Positions 9,008-16,820 of a stretch of DNA of 64,000 nucleotides are shown here, piece by piece. The stretch comes from Bacteroidota bacterium (GTDB lineage Bacteria; Bacteroidota; Bacteroidia; Bacteroidales; UBA10428). The notes under the pieces are model-generated. The model saw nothing but the letters and a program-made list of their open reading frames with translations, had not been told where the DNA came from and ran no database searches. Position 1 is the first letter of the stretch. Each line of letters opens with the position of its first letter. Both the position numbers and the translations under genes were made by a program. The DNA lies in the NCBI GenBank assembly GCA_016699695.1, contig CP065006.1:434001-498000 (forward strand), in the 5' to 3' direction.

Positions 9008-9750
9008 ACGAAGCCTCCATAAATAAAATTCTCGAAGCAGTAAGTTGCGGCGAGTTGGATGTGGCCTCTGCCATGGCACAATTAAAGGATTTCGGTTATA
9101 AAGACCTTGGTTTCGCCAAAATCGATAATCACCGGCCATTGCGAACTGGATATCCGGAAGTAATATTCTGCGAAGGTAAAACGCCTGCCCAGGTTGCAGA
9201 AATCTTTCATTATATGAACCAGGGCGATCAGAACATTTTGGGCACAAGGGCAAACCAGGATATTTTCGATGCGGTAAAAGCACAATGCAATGAGGCCGAA
9301 TACCACAAACTGGCACGCACCATTACCTTGAAAAAAGTTGCCCAAACACCAACAAAAACTCATATTGCACTGATTGCTGCAGGCACCAGCGATTTAGCGG
9401 TAGCAGAAGAAGCTGCAATAACTGCCGAGATTTTTGGAAACACCATTAAACGCTATTACGATGTGGGTGTTGCCGGTGTCCACCGGTTCTATAGTCATAT
9501 AAACGAAATCAGGGAAGCAAAGGTAATTATTGTAGTGGCTGGCATGGAAGGTGCCCTGCCAAGCATTGTTGGCGGTGCAGTGGATAAACCCGTTATAGCT
9601 GTTCCAACTTCTGTGGGTTACGGCGCAGCCTTTCATGGTTTGGCTGCCTTGTTAGGCATGCTCACTTCATGTGCCAGCGGGGTTTCAGTAGTAAATATCG
9701 ACAATGGTTTTGGCGCAGGTTACCTTGCAAGCATGATTAACAAGCTTTAG
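9004..9750 (+). CDS. larB: Nickel-pincer cofactor biosynthesis protein LarB (NaAD carboxylase/hydrolase)
   Basis: LarB carboxylates the pyridinium ring of nicotinic acid adenine dinucleotide and releases AMP, the first step of nickel-pincer cofactor synthesis. The 248-residue protein has the PurE/AIR carboxylase-like C-terminal domain: IALIAAGTSDLAVAEEAAIT near 121, VAGMEGALPSIVGG near 178, and TSCASGVSVVNIDNGFGAGY at the end. C223 occupies the position expected for the Cys that forms the substrate adduct in characterised LarB. The start overlaps the larC stop, so the two are coexpressed. The gene order larC-larB without larE means the sulfur-transfer step must be encoded elsewhere. Confidence 0.94.
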   Translation: MNEASINKILEAVSCGELDVASAMAQLKDFGYKDLGFAKIDNHRPLRTGYPEVIFCEGKTPAQVAEIFHYMNQGDQNILGTRANQDIFDAVKAQCNEAEYHKLARTITLKKVAQTPTKTHIALIAAGTSDLAVAEEAAITAEIFGNTIKRYYDVGVAGVHRFYSHINEIREAKVIIVVAGMEGALPSIVGGAVDKPVIAVPTSVGYGAAFHGLAALLGMLTSCASGVSVVNIDNGFGAGYLASMINKL

Positions 9751-9779
9751 CACTCCTGAACTTCCTACGGGTTTAAATC

Positions 9780-10433
9780 ATGCTACAATTCAAAGAACCA
9801 GCTTATCTTTCAACAGCCTACCTGCCAAATGTGCAATACATTTCGAAACTTCTTTGGCATCCTGGTTCAGTGATTGATATCCACGAGACTTATCAGAAAC
9901 AGTCTTTTCGGAATAGGTGCCAGATACTTGGGTCCAACGGCACACTCGAATTGAGTATTCCGGTTATAAAGCCCTCTGGCAACCGCTCTGCTACCAGGGA
10001 TATTCTGATTGAATACGAAACAAACTGGATGCTAGTGCATTGGAGGGCTATCCTCTCTTCGTACAACCAATCGCCCTTCTTCGAAATTTTTGAGCAGGAA
10101 CTGGCACATCTTTACGAGAAGAAAGAAAAATTTTTGATCGATTTTAACCAGAAAGTATTGCTGCAATTAATGTCTTCCCTGGATTCTGATGTAAGTATAA
10201 ATTTTTCGACCGAATTCCCCGGTAAAGACAAAGGAATATTTGACTTCAGAAACTCTATACATCCGAAAGAAAGTAAACAAAAACCCGACCCACACTATAA
10301 ACCTATTCCTTATTATCAGGTATTTGGTGCAAAATTTGGCTTTGTGCCTAACCTGAGTTTTCTAGACCTGATGCTCAATGAAGGCCCACAAACTATCGCT
10401 ATCTGTAAAAATTCTTACCAGCAAATTGAATAA
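9780..10433 (+). CDS. WbqC family protein
   Basis: A 217-residue soluble protein with the family hallmarks: an N-terminal STAYLPNVQYISKLL, HETYQKQSFRNRCQILGSNG near residue 40, and a C-terminal KFGFVPNLSFLDLMLNEGP. WbqC-like proteins occur in O-antigen and glycan loci, but in Bacteroidota they are often stand-alone, and their biochemical role is not established. It starts 29 bases after larB, so it may be cotranscribed, but nothing in its sequence links it to nickel cofactor synthesis. In Bacteroidota these genes often neighbour lepB and dapB, which also fits this window. Confidence 0.85.
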   Translation: MLQFKEPAYLSTAYLPNVQYISKLLWHPGSVIDIHETYQKQSFRNRCQILGSNGTLELSIPVIKPSGNRSATRDILIEYETNWMLVHWRAILSSYNQSPFFEIFEQELAHLYEKKEKFLIDFNQKVLLQLMSSLDSDVSINFSTEFPGKDKGIFDFRNSIHPKESKQKPDPHYKPIPYYQVFGAKFGFVPNLSFLDLMLNEGPQTIAICKNSYQQIE

Positions 10434-10684
10434 TTTAGTTTGAAAGAATCCCGTCATTTATCTCACAACCAAATTGATCATGCCTCCTAAAAGGCACTCC
10501 CAACTCCATTTCCGTTCGTCAATAAAAAAACAAGCTTTATCTATACCAAATCCGATTAGGTATGGCAAGATTGTTGCTTATCACCAGATAAAGGCTGCCC
10601 ATGTAAAAACAATTGAAGCCGGGAATCAAAATCACTACCTTTAATTGAATTTGCAACGAGCAAATAGCCACAAAACCAAAAGTT
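10434..10684. other. Intergenic spacer without a recognised gene
   Basis: This 251-base gap between the WbqC and STAS genes has stop codons in all frames at short spacing and no hairpin with a T-tract. No tRNA-like or riboswitch-like structure was seen. Confidence 0.5.
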
Positions 10685-11047
10685 ATGAAACATCTTCAAA
10701 TTCATACAAGACTGGATAGGCAAGAGGCCCAATCTATCGAAGTGTCGATCAGTGGGTTAAGCTGTTTGACCATTCAAAACACCGAAACTTTCGTACCCAT
10801 GCTGCTAAGCATGGTTGCGCAACCCAATACCAATTTATACCTCAGTGTGCGAAACATCCGGTTTATCGACAGCAAGGGTTTCGATTGTTTAAACCTGTTA
10901 TCAAGTGTAGCAGAGAGATCCAATTCAACCTTTAGTCTGATTGATGTGGAACCTAACCTGATGGACTTAATTAAAATGGTGAAACAATACAGCATCTGGC
11001 ATCTGAAAAACGTGTTTCCACTCGAGCAAGAACCTAACGTAGCCTAA
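10685..11047 (+). CDS. STAS-domain protein (anti-sigma factor antagonist-like)
   Basis: A 120-residue cytoplasmic protein with a SpoIIAA-like STAS fold. It has alternating strands with LYLSVRNIRFIDSKGFDCLN near residues 51-70, followed by an amphipathic helix and FSLIDVEPNLMDLIKM. S63 in the IDSKG loop is at the position of the phosphorylated Ser of anti-anti-sigma factors. No cognate kinase (RsbW-like) or phosphatase is adjacent, so it may act in trans with a partner elsewhere. It is flanked by spacers of about 250 and 200 bases and is probably monocistronic. The STAS call is moderate because the N-terminal strands are divergent. Confidence 0.7.
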   Translation: MKHLQIHTRLDRQEAQSIEVSISGLSCLTIQNTETFVPMLLSMVAQPNTNLYLSVRNIRFIDSKGFDCLNLLSSVAERSNSTFSLIDVEPNLMDLIKMVKQYSIWHLKNVFPLEQEPNVA

Positions 11048-11248
11048 GCAATATCCTGGTCGTATTTTTTAGCAACAAACCTTCAGGTGAATAAATCTTA
11101 TTCTCTTCACTGTTTATTTTACAACCATTAATCTCAATCTAACTTGCTACTTGTTAAATTGTAATTTTCTTTCCGACTGCATTGGAAAAGAAGAAAATAG
11201 TTAAATTCGCGTCCTATTTTCACAGCGAATCAATAAATCTAGAATAGC

Positions 11249-12547
11249 ATGAATTATAAAGTAGTTTCGGCTGAGGAGGCTGTAAAAAGCATCAAATCAG
11301 GCGATCGTGTTCACTTAAGCAGTGTGGCAGTAACACCACATGCCCTTATTAAGGCCATGGTGGAAAGAGGACGAAAAAAAGAGCTGAAAAATGTAAAAAT
11401 ACATCATATACATACGGAAGGCCCTGCTCCTTATGCCGATGCTGAATTTGAAGGTGTATTTCAACTCGAATCGTTTTTTGTTGGTGGCAACGTACGCAAA
11501 GCAACCCAGGCAGGTTATGCCGATTACATTCCGGTATTTCTTTGCGAAACACAAAAACTGATTCGTCAGGGTTACCTACCTATCAATGTAGTCATGGTGC
11601 AGGTTTCACCTCCCGATAAACATGGTTATGTATCGCTTGGCACTTCGGTCGATGCTACGCTCGCTGCCATCGAAACCGCTGGTGTGGTAATTGCCCAGGT
11701 TAACAAATATGTTCCCCGCACATGGGGCGATGCACAAATTAATATTCGCGATATCGATTTATTTGTAGAACACGACGAACCACTTTATTTACATCACAAC
11801 CCCCCAATTACGGAAATAGAAGCAGCCATCGGCAGAAATGTTGCTGCTTTGGTAGAAGATGGAGCCTGCCTTCAGATGGGTATTGGTGGAATACCTAATG
11901 CAGTATTGGCACAATTAGGAAACCATAAAGACCTGGGGGTACATTCCGAAATGTTCTCCGACGGGCTTCTGCCGCTCATTGAAAAGGGAGTTGTGAACGG
12001 AAAACGTAAACAAATTGACAATGGCAAGATTGTAGCTTCCTTTATCATGGGAACCGAAAAATTGTATGAATTTGTCGACGACAACCCTATGGTTGCCATG
12101 ATGGATGTGAAGCATACCAATTCGGTGCCCAGTATACGTCTGAACCACAAAGTAACCGCTATCAACTCGGCACTTTCCGTGGATATTACCGGACAGGTAT
12201 GTGCCGACTCTATCGGCATAAAACACTATTCAGGTGTTGGTGGTCAAATTGACTTTATTCGCGGTGCTGGCTATTCCGAAGGAGGAAAACCCATTATTGC
12301 CATACCATCAGTGACTGCTAAAGGTGTATCGAAAATTACCCCTACCCTTCTCGAAGGCTCGGGAGTGGTAACAACCCGCGCCAATATGCACTGGTTGGTA
12401 ACCGAACATGGTGCTGTGAACCTGTATGGAAAAACCCTGCAAGAAAGGGCTAAACTCATTATCTCTATCGCCCACCCCGACCACCGCGAAGCACTGGACA
12501 AAGCAGCTTTTGAACGATTTGGTCCGCACTTTCATTATATTGGATAG
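11249..12547 (+). CDS. Acetyl-CoA hydrolase/CoA-transferase family protein (4-hydroxybutyrate or butyrate:acetate CoA-transferase type)
   Basis: A 432-residue class I-type CoA-transferase that moves CoA between acyl-CoA and a carboxylate, typically acetate. Signatures are VMVQVSPPDKHGYVSLGTS near 115, LQMGIGGIPNAVLAQLG near 208, the candidate catalytic Glu in VHSEMFSDGLLPL near 234, and FIRGAGYSEGGKPIIAIPS near 335. The length agrees with 4-hydroxybutyrate and butyryl-CoA:acetate CoA-transferases rather than with longer acetyl-CoA hydrolases. The role is probably fermentative or SCFA metabolism, and the exact acyl substrate cannot be read from sequence. It is monocistronic, ending at a hairpin at 12569. 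Confidence 0.88.
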   Translation: MNYKVVSAEEAVKSIKSGDRVHLSSVAVTPHALIKAMVERGRKKELKNVKIHHIHTEGPAPYADAEFEGVFQLESFFVGGNVRKATQAGYADYIPVFLCETQKLIRQGYLPINVVMVQVSPPDKHGYVSLGTSVDATLAAIETAGVVIAQVNKYVPRTWGDAQINIRDIDLFVEHDEPLYLHHNPPITEIEAAIGRNVAALVEDGACLQMGIGGIPNAVLAQLGNHKDLGVHSEMFSDGLLPLIEKGVVNGKRKQIDNGKIVASFIMGTEKLYEFVDDNPMVAMMDVKHTNSVPSIRLNHKVTAINSALSVDITGQVCADSIGIKHYSGVGGQIDFIRGAGYSEGGKPIIAIPSVTAKGVSKITPTLLEGSGVVTTRANMHWLVTEHGAVNLYGKTLQERAKLIISIAHPDHREALDKAAFERFGPHFHYIG

Positions 12548-12568
12548 TACTGGTTTTTTATCTCAAGA

Positions 12569-12603
12569 AAGTGGTTGTTTTAAAAAGCAGCCACTTTTTT
12601 TGT
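12569..12603 (+). terminator. Rho-independent terminator after the CoA-transferase gene
   Basis: AAGTGGTTG at 12569-12577 pairs with CAGCCACTT at 12588-12596, with one G-U pair, followed by a run of T. It lies 22 bases after the stop codon. Confidence 0.85.
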
Positions 12604-12765
12604 TTACAGCTTAAGAAACACAGTTTAAAAAGTTATTATTAAAGATGACATGAAAACTATCCCTCTAAAGAATGAAGCTCCCCGCAGCAATCTGACGGAG
12701 TATCAACAAAGGACTTTATTTTATTCGCTTCAAGAGGCGGGGTATTTACCCGCGCACCCGCTTTC

Positions 12766-12920
12766 AGTCCCGATGTAACCTAAAATCCGCAGGTCTGCTG
12801 TCAATGCAAGCGGTAGTGCGGCAATCTGCTCTAATAAAAGATTGCTTCCTTTCATTCGCAATGACGCACTCTAATTGACGTTCTTTCATTCACATGCGGA
12901 TTTTAGGGTAAATCGGGATT
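12766..12920. repeat. MITE-like element with 26-bp terminal inverted repeats
   Basis: The left arm at 12766-12791 and the right arm at 12895-12920 are inverted copies that match at 23 of 26 positions; the inner parts, ending TAAAATCCGCA and starting TGCGGATTTTA, match exactly. The 103 bases between them have no ORF but contain a segment of the common ATTGC...CGCAATGACG type at 12841-12866. The upstream stretch from about 12672 (CTCCCCGCAGCAA...) looks like further decayed palindromic repeat sequence. No transposase gene is present, so this would be a non-autonomous or relic element. The whole 12604-13038 gap contains no gene. Confidence 0.6.
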
Positions 12921-13007
12921 CGACTATAAAATTTCATTTCGTGAACTCATGAAATTTAAGTCTCACGAATAAATGCAAGAATAGTAAGGAGGAAATGCCA
13001 TTTCAAG

Positions 13008-13015
13008 TATCTTTG
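13008..13015 (+). promoter_or_regulatory. -7 promoter element for the AspT/YidE-type transporter
   Basis: TATCTTTG is a perfect TAnnTTTG match 23 bases upstream of the ATG at 13039. An inverted repeat (AAATTTCA at 12929-12936 and TGAAATTT at 12950-12957) lies about 50 bases further upstream and could be a regulator site. Confidence 0.5.
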
Positions 13016-13038
13016 ATATTTCAGCAATACAAAACCGA

Positions 13039-14625
13039 ATGGAACTGTTTTTCTCCGACTATTTCGCCCTCTTTTTAATCATTTGCCTGGGTTTTATACT
13101 CGGGAACATTAAAATAAAAGGGATTTCGCTCGATGTTTCAGCCATTATTTTTGTTTCACTCCTGTTTGGTCACCTGGGTGTTGAATTGCCCGATATACTA
13201 GGCACTATAGGTTTGATATTATTTATTTATACCATAGGCATGCAAGCCGGACCGGGTTTTTTTGATTCCTTTAAAACCCATGGGAGAAAGCTTGTTGTAT
13301 TGGCTGTGATTGTTACAATTTCGGCCTCGATTTTAACTTTAGCCAGTATTTGGTTCCTGAATATTGATAAAAATATAGCCATTGGTTTGCTTTCCGGGGC
13401 ACTTACTAGTACTCCCGGTTTGGCAGCAGCGATTGTGAGTACCCAATCTTCTTTGGCATCCATTGGTTATGGTATCGCTTATCCGTTTGGTGTTATTGGT
13501 GTAATTTTGTTTGTGAGGCTTTACCCCCGCTTGTTTAAGGTGAATATTGCAAAGGAAGAAGAAGCCTATGAGGCAAATACACAATCTCATTTTGATGAGC
13601 TTTATCCACGCAACTTTACGGTGGAAAATGAAAAGGTCATCGGAAAATCGCTTGCTGAATTACGAATCCGTACCATTACGCAAGCGGTGATATCAAGGAT
13701 TTCAAAAGACGGTGAAGCATTCCCGCCTTCACCGGATACTATACTTCAAAAGGGAGATTTGATCAGGGCGGTGGGCTCAGAGGAAGCCTTACGCCGAATC
13801 GAACTGCTAATTGGTCAATCTACCGAGAAAGAGATCCCTATGGGAAAAAACTTTGAACTTCAATCGGTATTGGTAACGAATAAGGAAGTAGTAAATAAAT
13901 CGCTTGGAGAATTTAACCTTTGGGGTAATTATCATGCCACCATCACCCGTGTAAGACGCAGTGGAATTGACATTACACCCAATCCGCAGTTGCGACTTCT
14001 AATGGGCGATAAACTGATGGTAGCCTGCAGCCGCGATAACATGAAACAGGTTATGAGCCTTTTTGGGAATAACGACAAAAAACTCTCCGACACCGATTTC
14101 TTTCCTATTGCTGCAGGCATTGTACTTGGCATTTTGTTGGGGCAGCTTTCCATTTCGTTTGGCGATTCGTTCACCTTCAATTTAGGACTTACAGGAGGTA
14201 TTCTAATCATTTCCTTGCTTTTGGGTCGCATCGGAAAAACAGGTAAAGTATTATGGACCATGTCAGCCAGTGCCAATCAATTGCTACGCCAACTTGGACT
14301 TATGTTCTTTCTTGCCTCGGTTGGTACGAATGCCGGAAAAACCATTGTTGAAACTTTTACAACCTATGGTATCATGCTCTTTTTTATAGGCGTAGTTTTA
14401 ACTATTTTTCCAATGATTGTAGCAGCCATTGCTGCCAGAGTATTTTATAAAATGAATGTGCTTACAATGCTTGGTGCTCTTACAGGCGCCATGACCAGTA
14501 CTCCTGGTCTGGCTGCGGTAGATCCGATGACGGACACAAACGCTCCTTCAGTGGCATACGCTACAGTATATCCTATTGCTATGGTTTTTTTAATTATCTG
14601 CATTCAGGTCTTATGCCTTTTTTAA
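13039..14625 (+). CDS. AspT/YidE/YbjL-type transporter with two TrkA-C domains
   Basis: A 528-residue inner-membrane protein of the aspartate-alanine exchanger family. It has an N-terminal membrane block (about residues 1-165) containing TSTPGLAAAIVSTQSSLASIGYGIAYPFG. Two cytoplasmic TrkA-C (RCK-C) domains follow at about 190-355, and a second membrane block (about 355-528) repeats the signature as TSTPGLAAVDPM...SVAYATVYP. This duplicated TSTPGL...YA..YP motif defines the family. Substrates of characterised members are amino or dicarboxylic acids; the substrate here is unknown. It is preceded by a repeat-containing spacer with its own promoter element. Confidence 0.9.
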   Translation: MELFFSDYFALFLIICLGFILGNIKIKGISLDVSAIIFVSLLFGHLGVELPDILGTIGLILFIYTIGMQAGPGFFDSFKTHGRKLVVLAVIVTISASILTLASIWFLNIDKNIAIGLLSGALTSTPGLAAAIVSTQSSLASIGYGIAYPFGVIGVILFVRLYPRLFKVNIAKEEEAYEANTQSHFDELYPRNFTVENEKVIGKSLAELRIRTITQAVISRISKDGEAFPPSPDTILQKGDLIRAVGSEEALRRIELLIGQSTEKEIPMGKNFELQSVLVTNKEVVNKSLGEFNLWGNYHATITRVRRSGIDITPNPQLRLLMGDKLMVACSRDNMKQVMSLFGNNDKKLSDTDFFPIAAGIVLGILLGQLSISFGDSFTFNLGLTGGILIISLLLGRIGKTGKVLWTMSASANQLLRQLGLMFFLASVGTNAGKTIVETFTTYGIMLFFIGVVLTIFPMIVAAIAARVFYKMNVLTMLGALTGAMTSTPGLAAVDPMTDTNAPSVAYATVYPIAMVFLIICIQVLCLF

Positions 14626-14750
14626 ATTACTGCAGCATTTAACCAATCAGTTAGAAGGAGTAAAAACAAAAAATTACTTTTTTTCTTAGGTTGAAACCAA
14701 AACATATTAACGCCATTGATGGCAGCAAAACCAATAAATCGAAGAAATAT

Positions 14751-15230
14751 ATGCGAAATGGTTCGGACTTTAGCGACATCGCTGACAGAATAGAAAAACT
14801 GATTTCAGGTTGGGAAGTTAGATTACTTCAACTTCCCATGGAGGCGCGTACCGAGCGCTTCAATCAGCAAAACAGGAGTATTAAACAGATAATTGGGCAC
14901 ATGATTGATTCGGCGTGCAACAACCACCAACGTATCGTAAGGCTTCAATATAACGAAACACTCGAATTTCCGGATTACCGTCCACAAAACGACATCTGGA
15001 TAAAAGTACAACACTATCAGACCGAAGACTGGAGCCTGATGATTAACCTATGGAAATACTATAACCTCCATCTCTGCCACCTTTTTTTAAATGTAGATGA
15101 AAACTGCCTTGCCAATAGCTGGACTGATGCCGATGGTGTGCAGGTATCGTTACGGGAAATGATGGAGGGCTACCTGGTTCATTTCGAATTGCACCTTTAC
15201 GAAATTGAAGACTTGATAAAACAAAAATAA
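14751..15230 (+). CDS. DinB-like four-helix protein
   Basis: A 160-residue cytoplasmic protein of the DinB/YfiT superfamily. The family metal-binding His positions are present: H in KQIIGHMIDSACNNHQRI and H in MEGYLVHFELHLYEIEDL near the C-terminus. Members are metal-dependent enzymes or thiol transferases, mostly of unknown function. The frame also extends upstream to a TTG at 14691, but the ATG at 14751 (MRNGSDFSD) gives the normal family length and is preferred. The gene converges with the OmpP1-like gene, and the two share a bidirectional hairpin at 15254. Confidence 0.8.
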   Translation: MRNGSDFSDIADRIEKLISGWEVRLLQLPMEARTERFNQQNRSIKQIIGHMIDSACNNHQRIVRLQYNETLEFPDYRPQNDIWIKVQHYQTEDWSLMINLWKYYNLHLCHLFLNVDENCLANSWTDADGVQVSLREMMEGYLVHFELHLYEIEDLIKQK

Positions 15231-15253
15231 TAGCTGTACTTTTCATAATTAAT

Positions 15254-15287
15254 AAAAAGGCTCCCGTATATTTTCCGGAGCCTTTTT
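15254..15287. terminator. Bidirectional terminator between the DinB-like and OmpP1-like genes
   Basis: AAAAAGGCTCC at 15254-15264 and GGAGCCTTTTT at 15277-15287 form a perfect stem with A- and T-runs on both sides, so it can serve the + gene ending at 15230 and the - gene ending at 15312. Confidence 0.88.
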
Positions 15288-15311
15288 TATTAAAGTTGCA
15301 AACAATTCTTG

Positions 15312-16796
15312 CTAAAAACGCCATCCCATGGTAGCCATTATCCTATGTGCTTTCATATCGAGGTTGGCTGCAGGTGCATATTCAACATTGTCTAGGTTCA
15401 CCTGATACAATATTTCGCGTTCGTCGTAATTGGTATACTGGTAGGCAATATCAAAAAAGAACACCTCATCGCGAATACCCAGCCCACCCGAATAGCTTAT
15501 CCGGTAAGCATCCCAGTTTTCTTCGGTTTCGGCATAAGGGCTTCCATAAAAACCTATTCCACCTCTTAAATATGTTTTGCCCAACCGTAATTCAGTTCCA
15601 CTCTTAATATTAAGGGCATCCTTGTAAATCACCGCAATATTTTCATTCTCTAAATCAAAATCAGCAGTGGGACCCATTCGCATCGAGGCATAATTGATGT
15701 AATCCATGTCGGCACTTACAATAAACAGTTTACCAAGAACCACGGCTGCACTGGCTGTGAGCTTGGCAGGTGTATATACCTCATATTCATTCTCGAGGTA
15801 TTCAATGTTGTAACCATATTCATCGATCGGATACAATATTTCAGTATTACCATTTAAAAACACCGAAGAAATATTAGTTCTGTATTGTTCATTCAGGTAG
15901 TAATAAACAGGCGCATGGATGGAAGCTCCGATTCGAAGTATGTTTACCGGTTTCAGTATAAACCCGAATTTGGCGGCAAAACCATTTCCGGTTACATCGA
16001 GCGACTCGTTGTAATTAAAATAATTGTAGTCGCGATCGTTGGCATCGTACTCCTTAAATGTTCTATCCATGGTATACCGCACAATGTGCCAACCCAGGGT
16101 ACCACCTACATAGAAAAAATCGCCAAAATTAAATCCCGCACTAAAAGTCCACTCGTTGATACGACCAGTTTCGTTGTTTATTATGCGCTGTTCTGTTTCT
16201 CTGAATCTACCATTCTCATAATAACCATACTCAGGGTCATCGTTCAGTACATAGCCATATACACTATCAAATAAAATTACTCCGGCATCCCTGAATAATT
16301 CCGAACCAAAGGGGTCCAAACCATTTGGAGGATTTGCCATACCAGCCTGGTAATGGCCAAAAGAGGTGCTGGGGTTATCGCCATCGATTACCGAATTGCG
16401 ATGAAAGTTGGCCAACCTGTTAAAGCCTATGCCCAGGTTGATTGCCTTCAGCACATCATTTTTCCCCGGTATATTCGCCACATAACCCAGGTTGCTGATG
16501 TTGAAATTGGTTTTACTTTCTTCCACGGTACTTCCGAAATACCGTGAGGTGGTGTTCTTGAAGTACAGTTCGGGTGTAAAGGTAAATTCAGAAGCCCGGT
16601 AAACTCCAAGCCCAGCGGGGTTATTGCTCAGGGTGGAAAAATCGCCGCCGAGTGCACCAAAAGCACCACCCATGGCAACCGACCGGGCTGTTCCGCCAAT
16701 TGTATGTTGCGAATAGCGTAGCGCATCGACATGACTTTGTGCCATGCTGTTTAGCAAACCTGCAAAGAAAAGTAAGAGTGTGAAATATAGTTTCAT
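15312..16796 (-). CDS. OmpP1/FadL-family outer-membrane protein
   Basis: A 494-residue beta-barrel protein with a signal peptide ending in LLNSMAQ (about residue 20). The N-terminal GGTARSVAMGGAFGALGGD and LSNNPAGLGVYRASEFTFTPEL are the OmpP1/FadL signatures that form the plug/hatch region. The remainder alternates aromatic and polar residues and ends in Phe (MGWRF), as outer-membrane barrels do. Family members transport hydrophobic compounds, and the substrate here is unknown. The repeat lipoprotein gene lies 24 bases upstream on the same strand, so the two may be one transcript. Confidence 0.88.
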   Translation of the reverse strand: MKLYFTLLLFFAGLLNSMAQSHVDALRYSQHTIGGTARSVAMGGAFGALGGDFSTLSNNPAGLGVYRASEFTFTPELYFKNTTSRYFGSTVEESKTNFNISNLGYVANIPGKNDVLKAINLGIGFNRLANFHRNSVIDGDNPSTSFGHYQAGMANPPNGLDPFGSELFRDAGVILFDSVYGYVLNDDPEYGYYENGRFRETEQRIINNETGRINEWTFSAGFNFGDFFYVGGTLGWHIVRYTMDRTFKEYDANDRDYNYFNYNESLDVTGNGFAAKFGFILKPVNILRIGASIHAPVYYYLNEQYRTNISSVFLNGNTEILYPIDEYGYNIEYLENEYEVYTPAKLTASAAVVLGKLFIVSADMDYINYASMRMGPTADFDLENENIAVIYKDALNIKSGTELRLGKTYLRGGIGFYGSPYAETEENWDAYRISYSGGLGIRDEVFFFDIAYQYTNYDEREILYQVNLDNVEYAPAANLDMKAHRIMATMGWRF

Positions 16797-16820
16797 GACT
16801 GGTAGATTGAAGGATATTAA

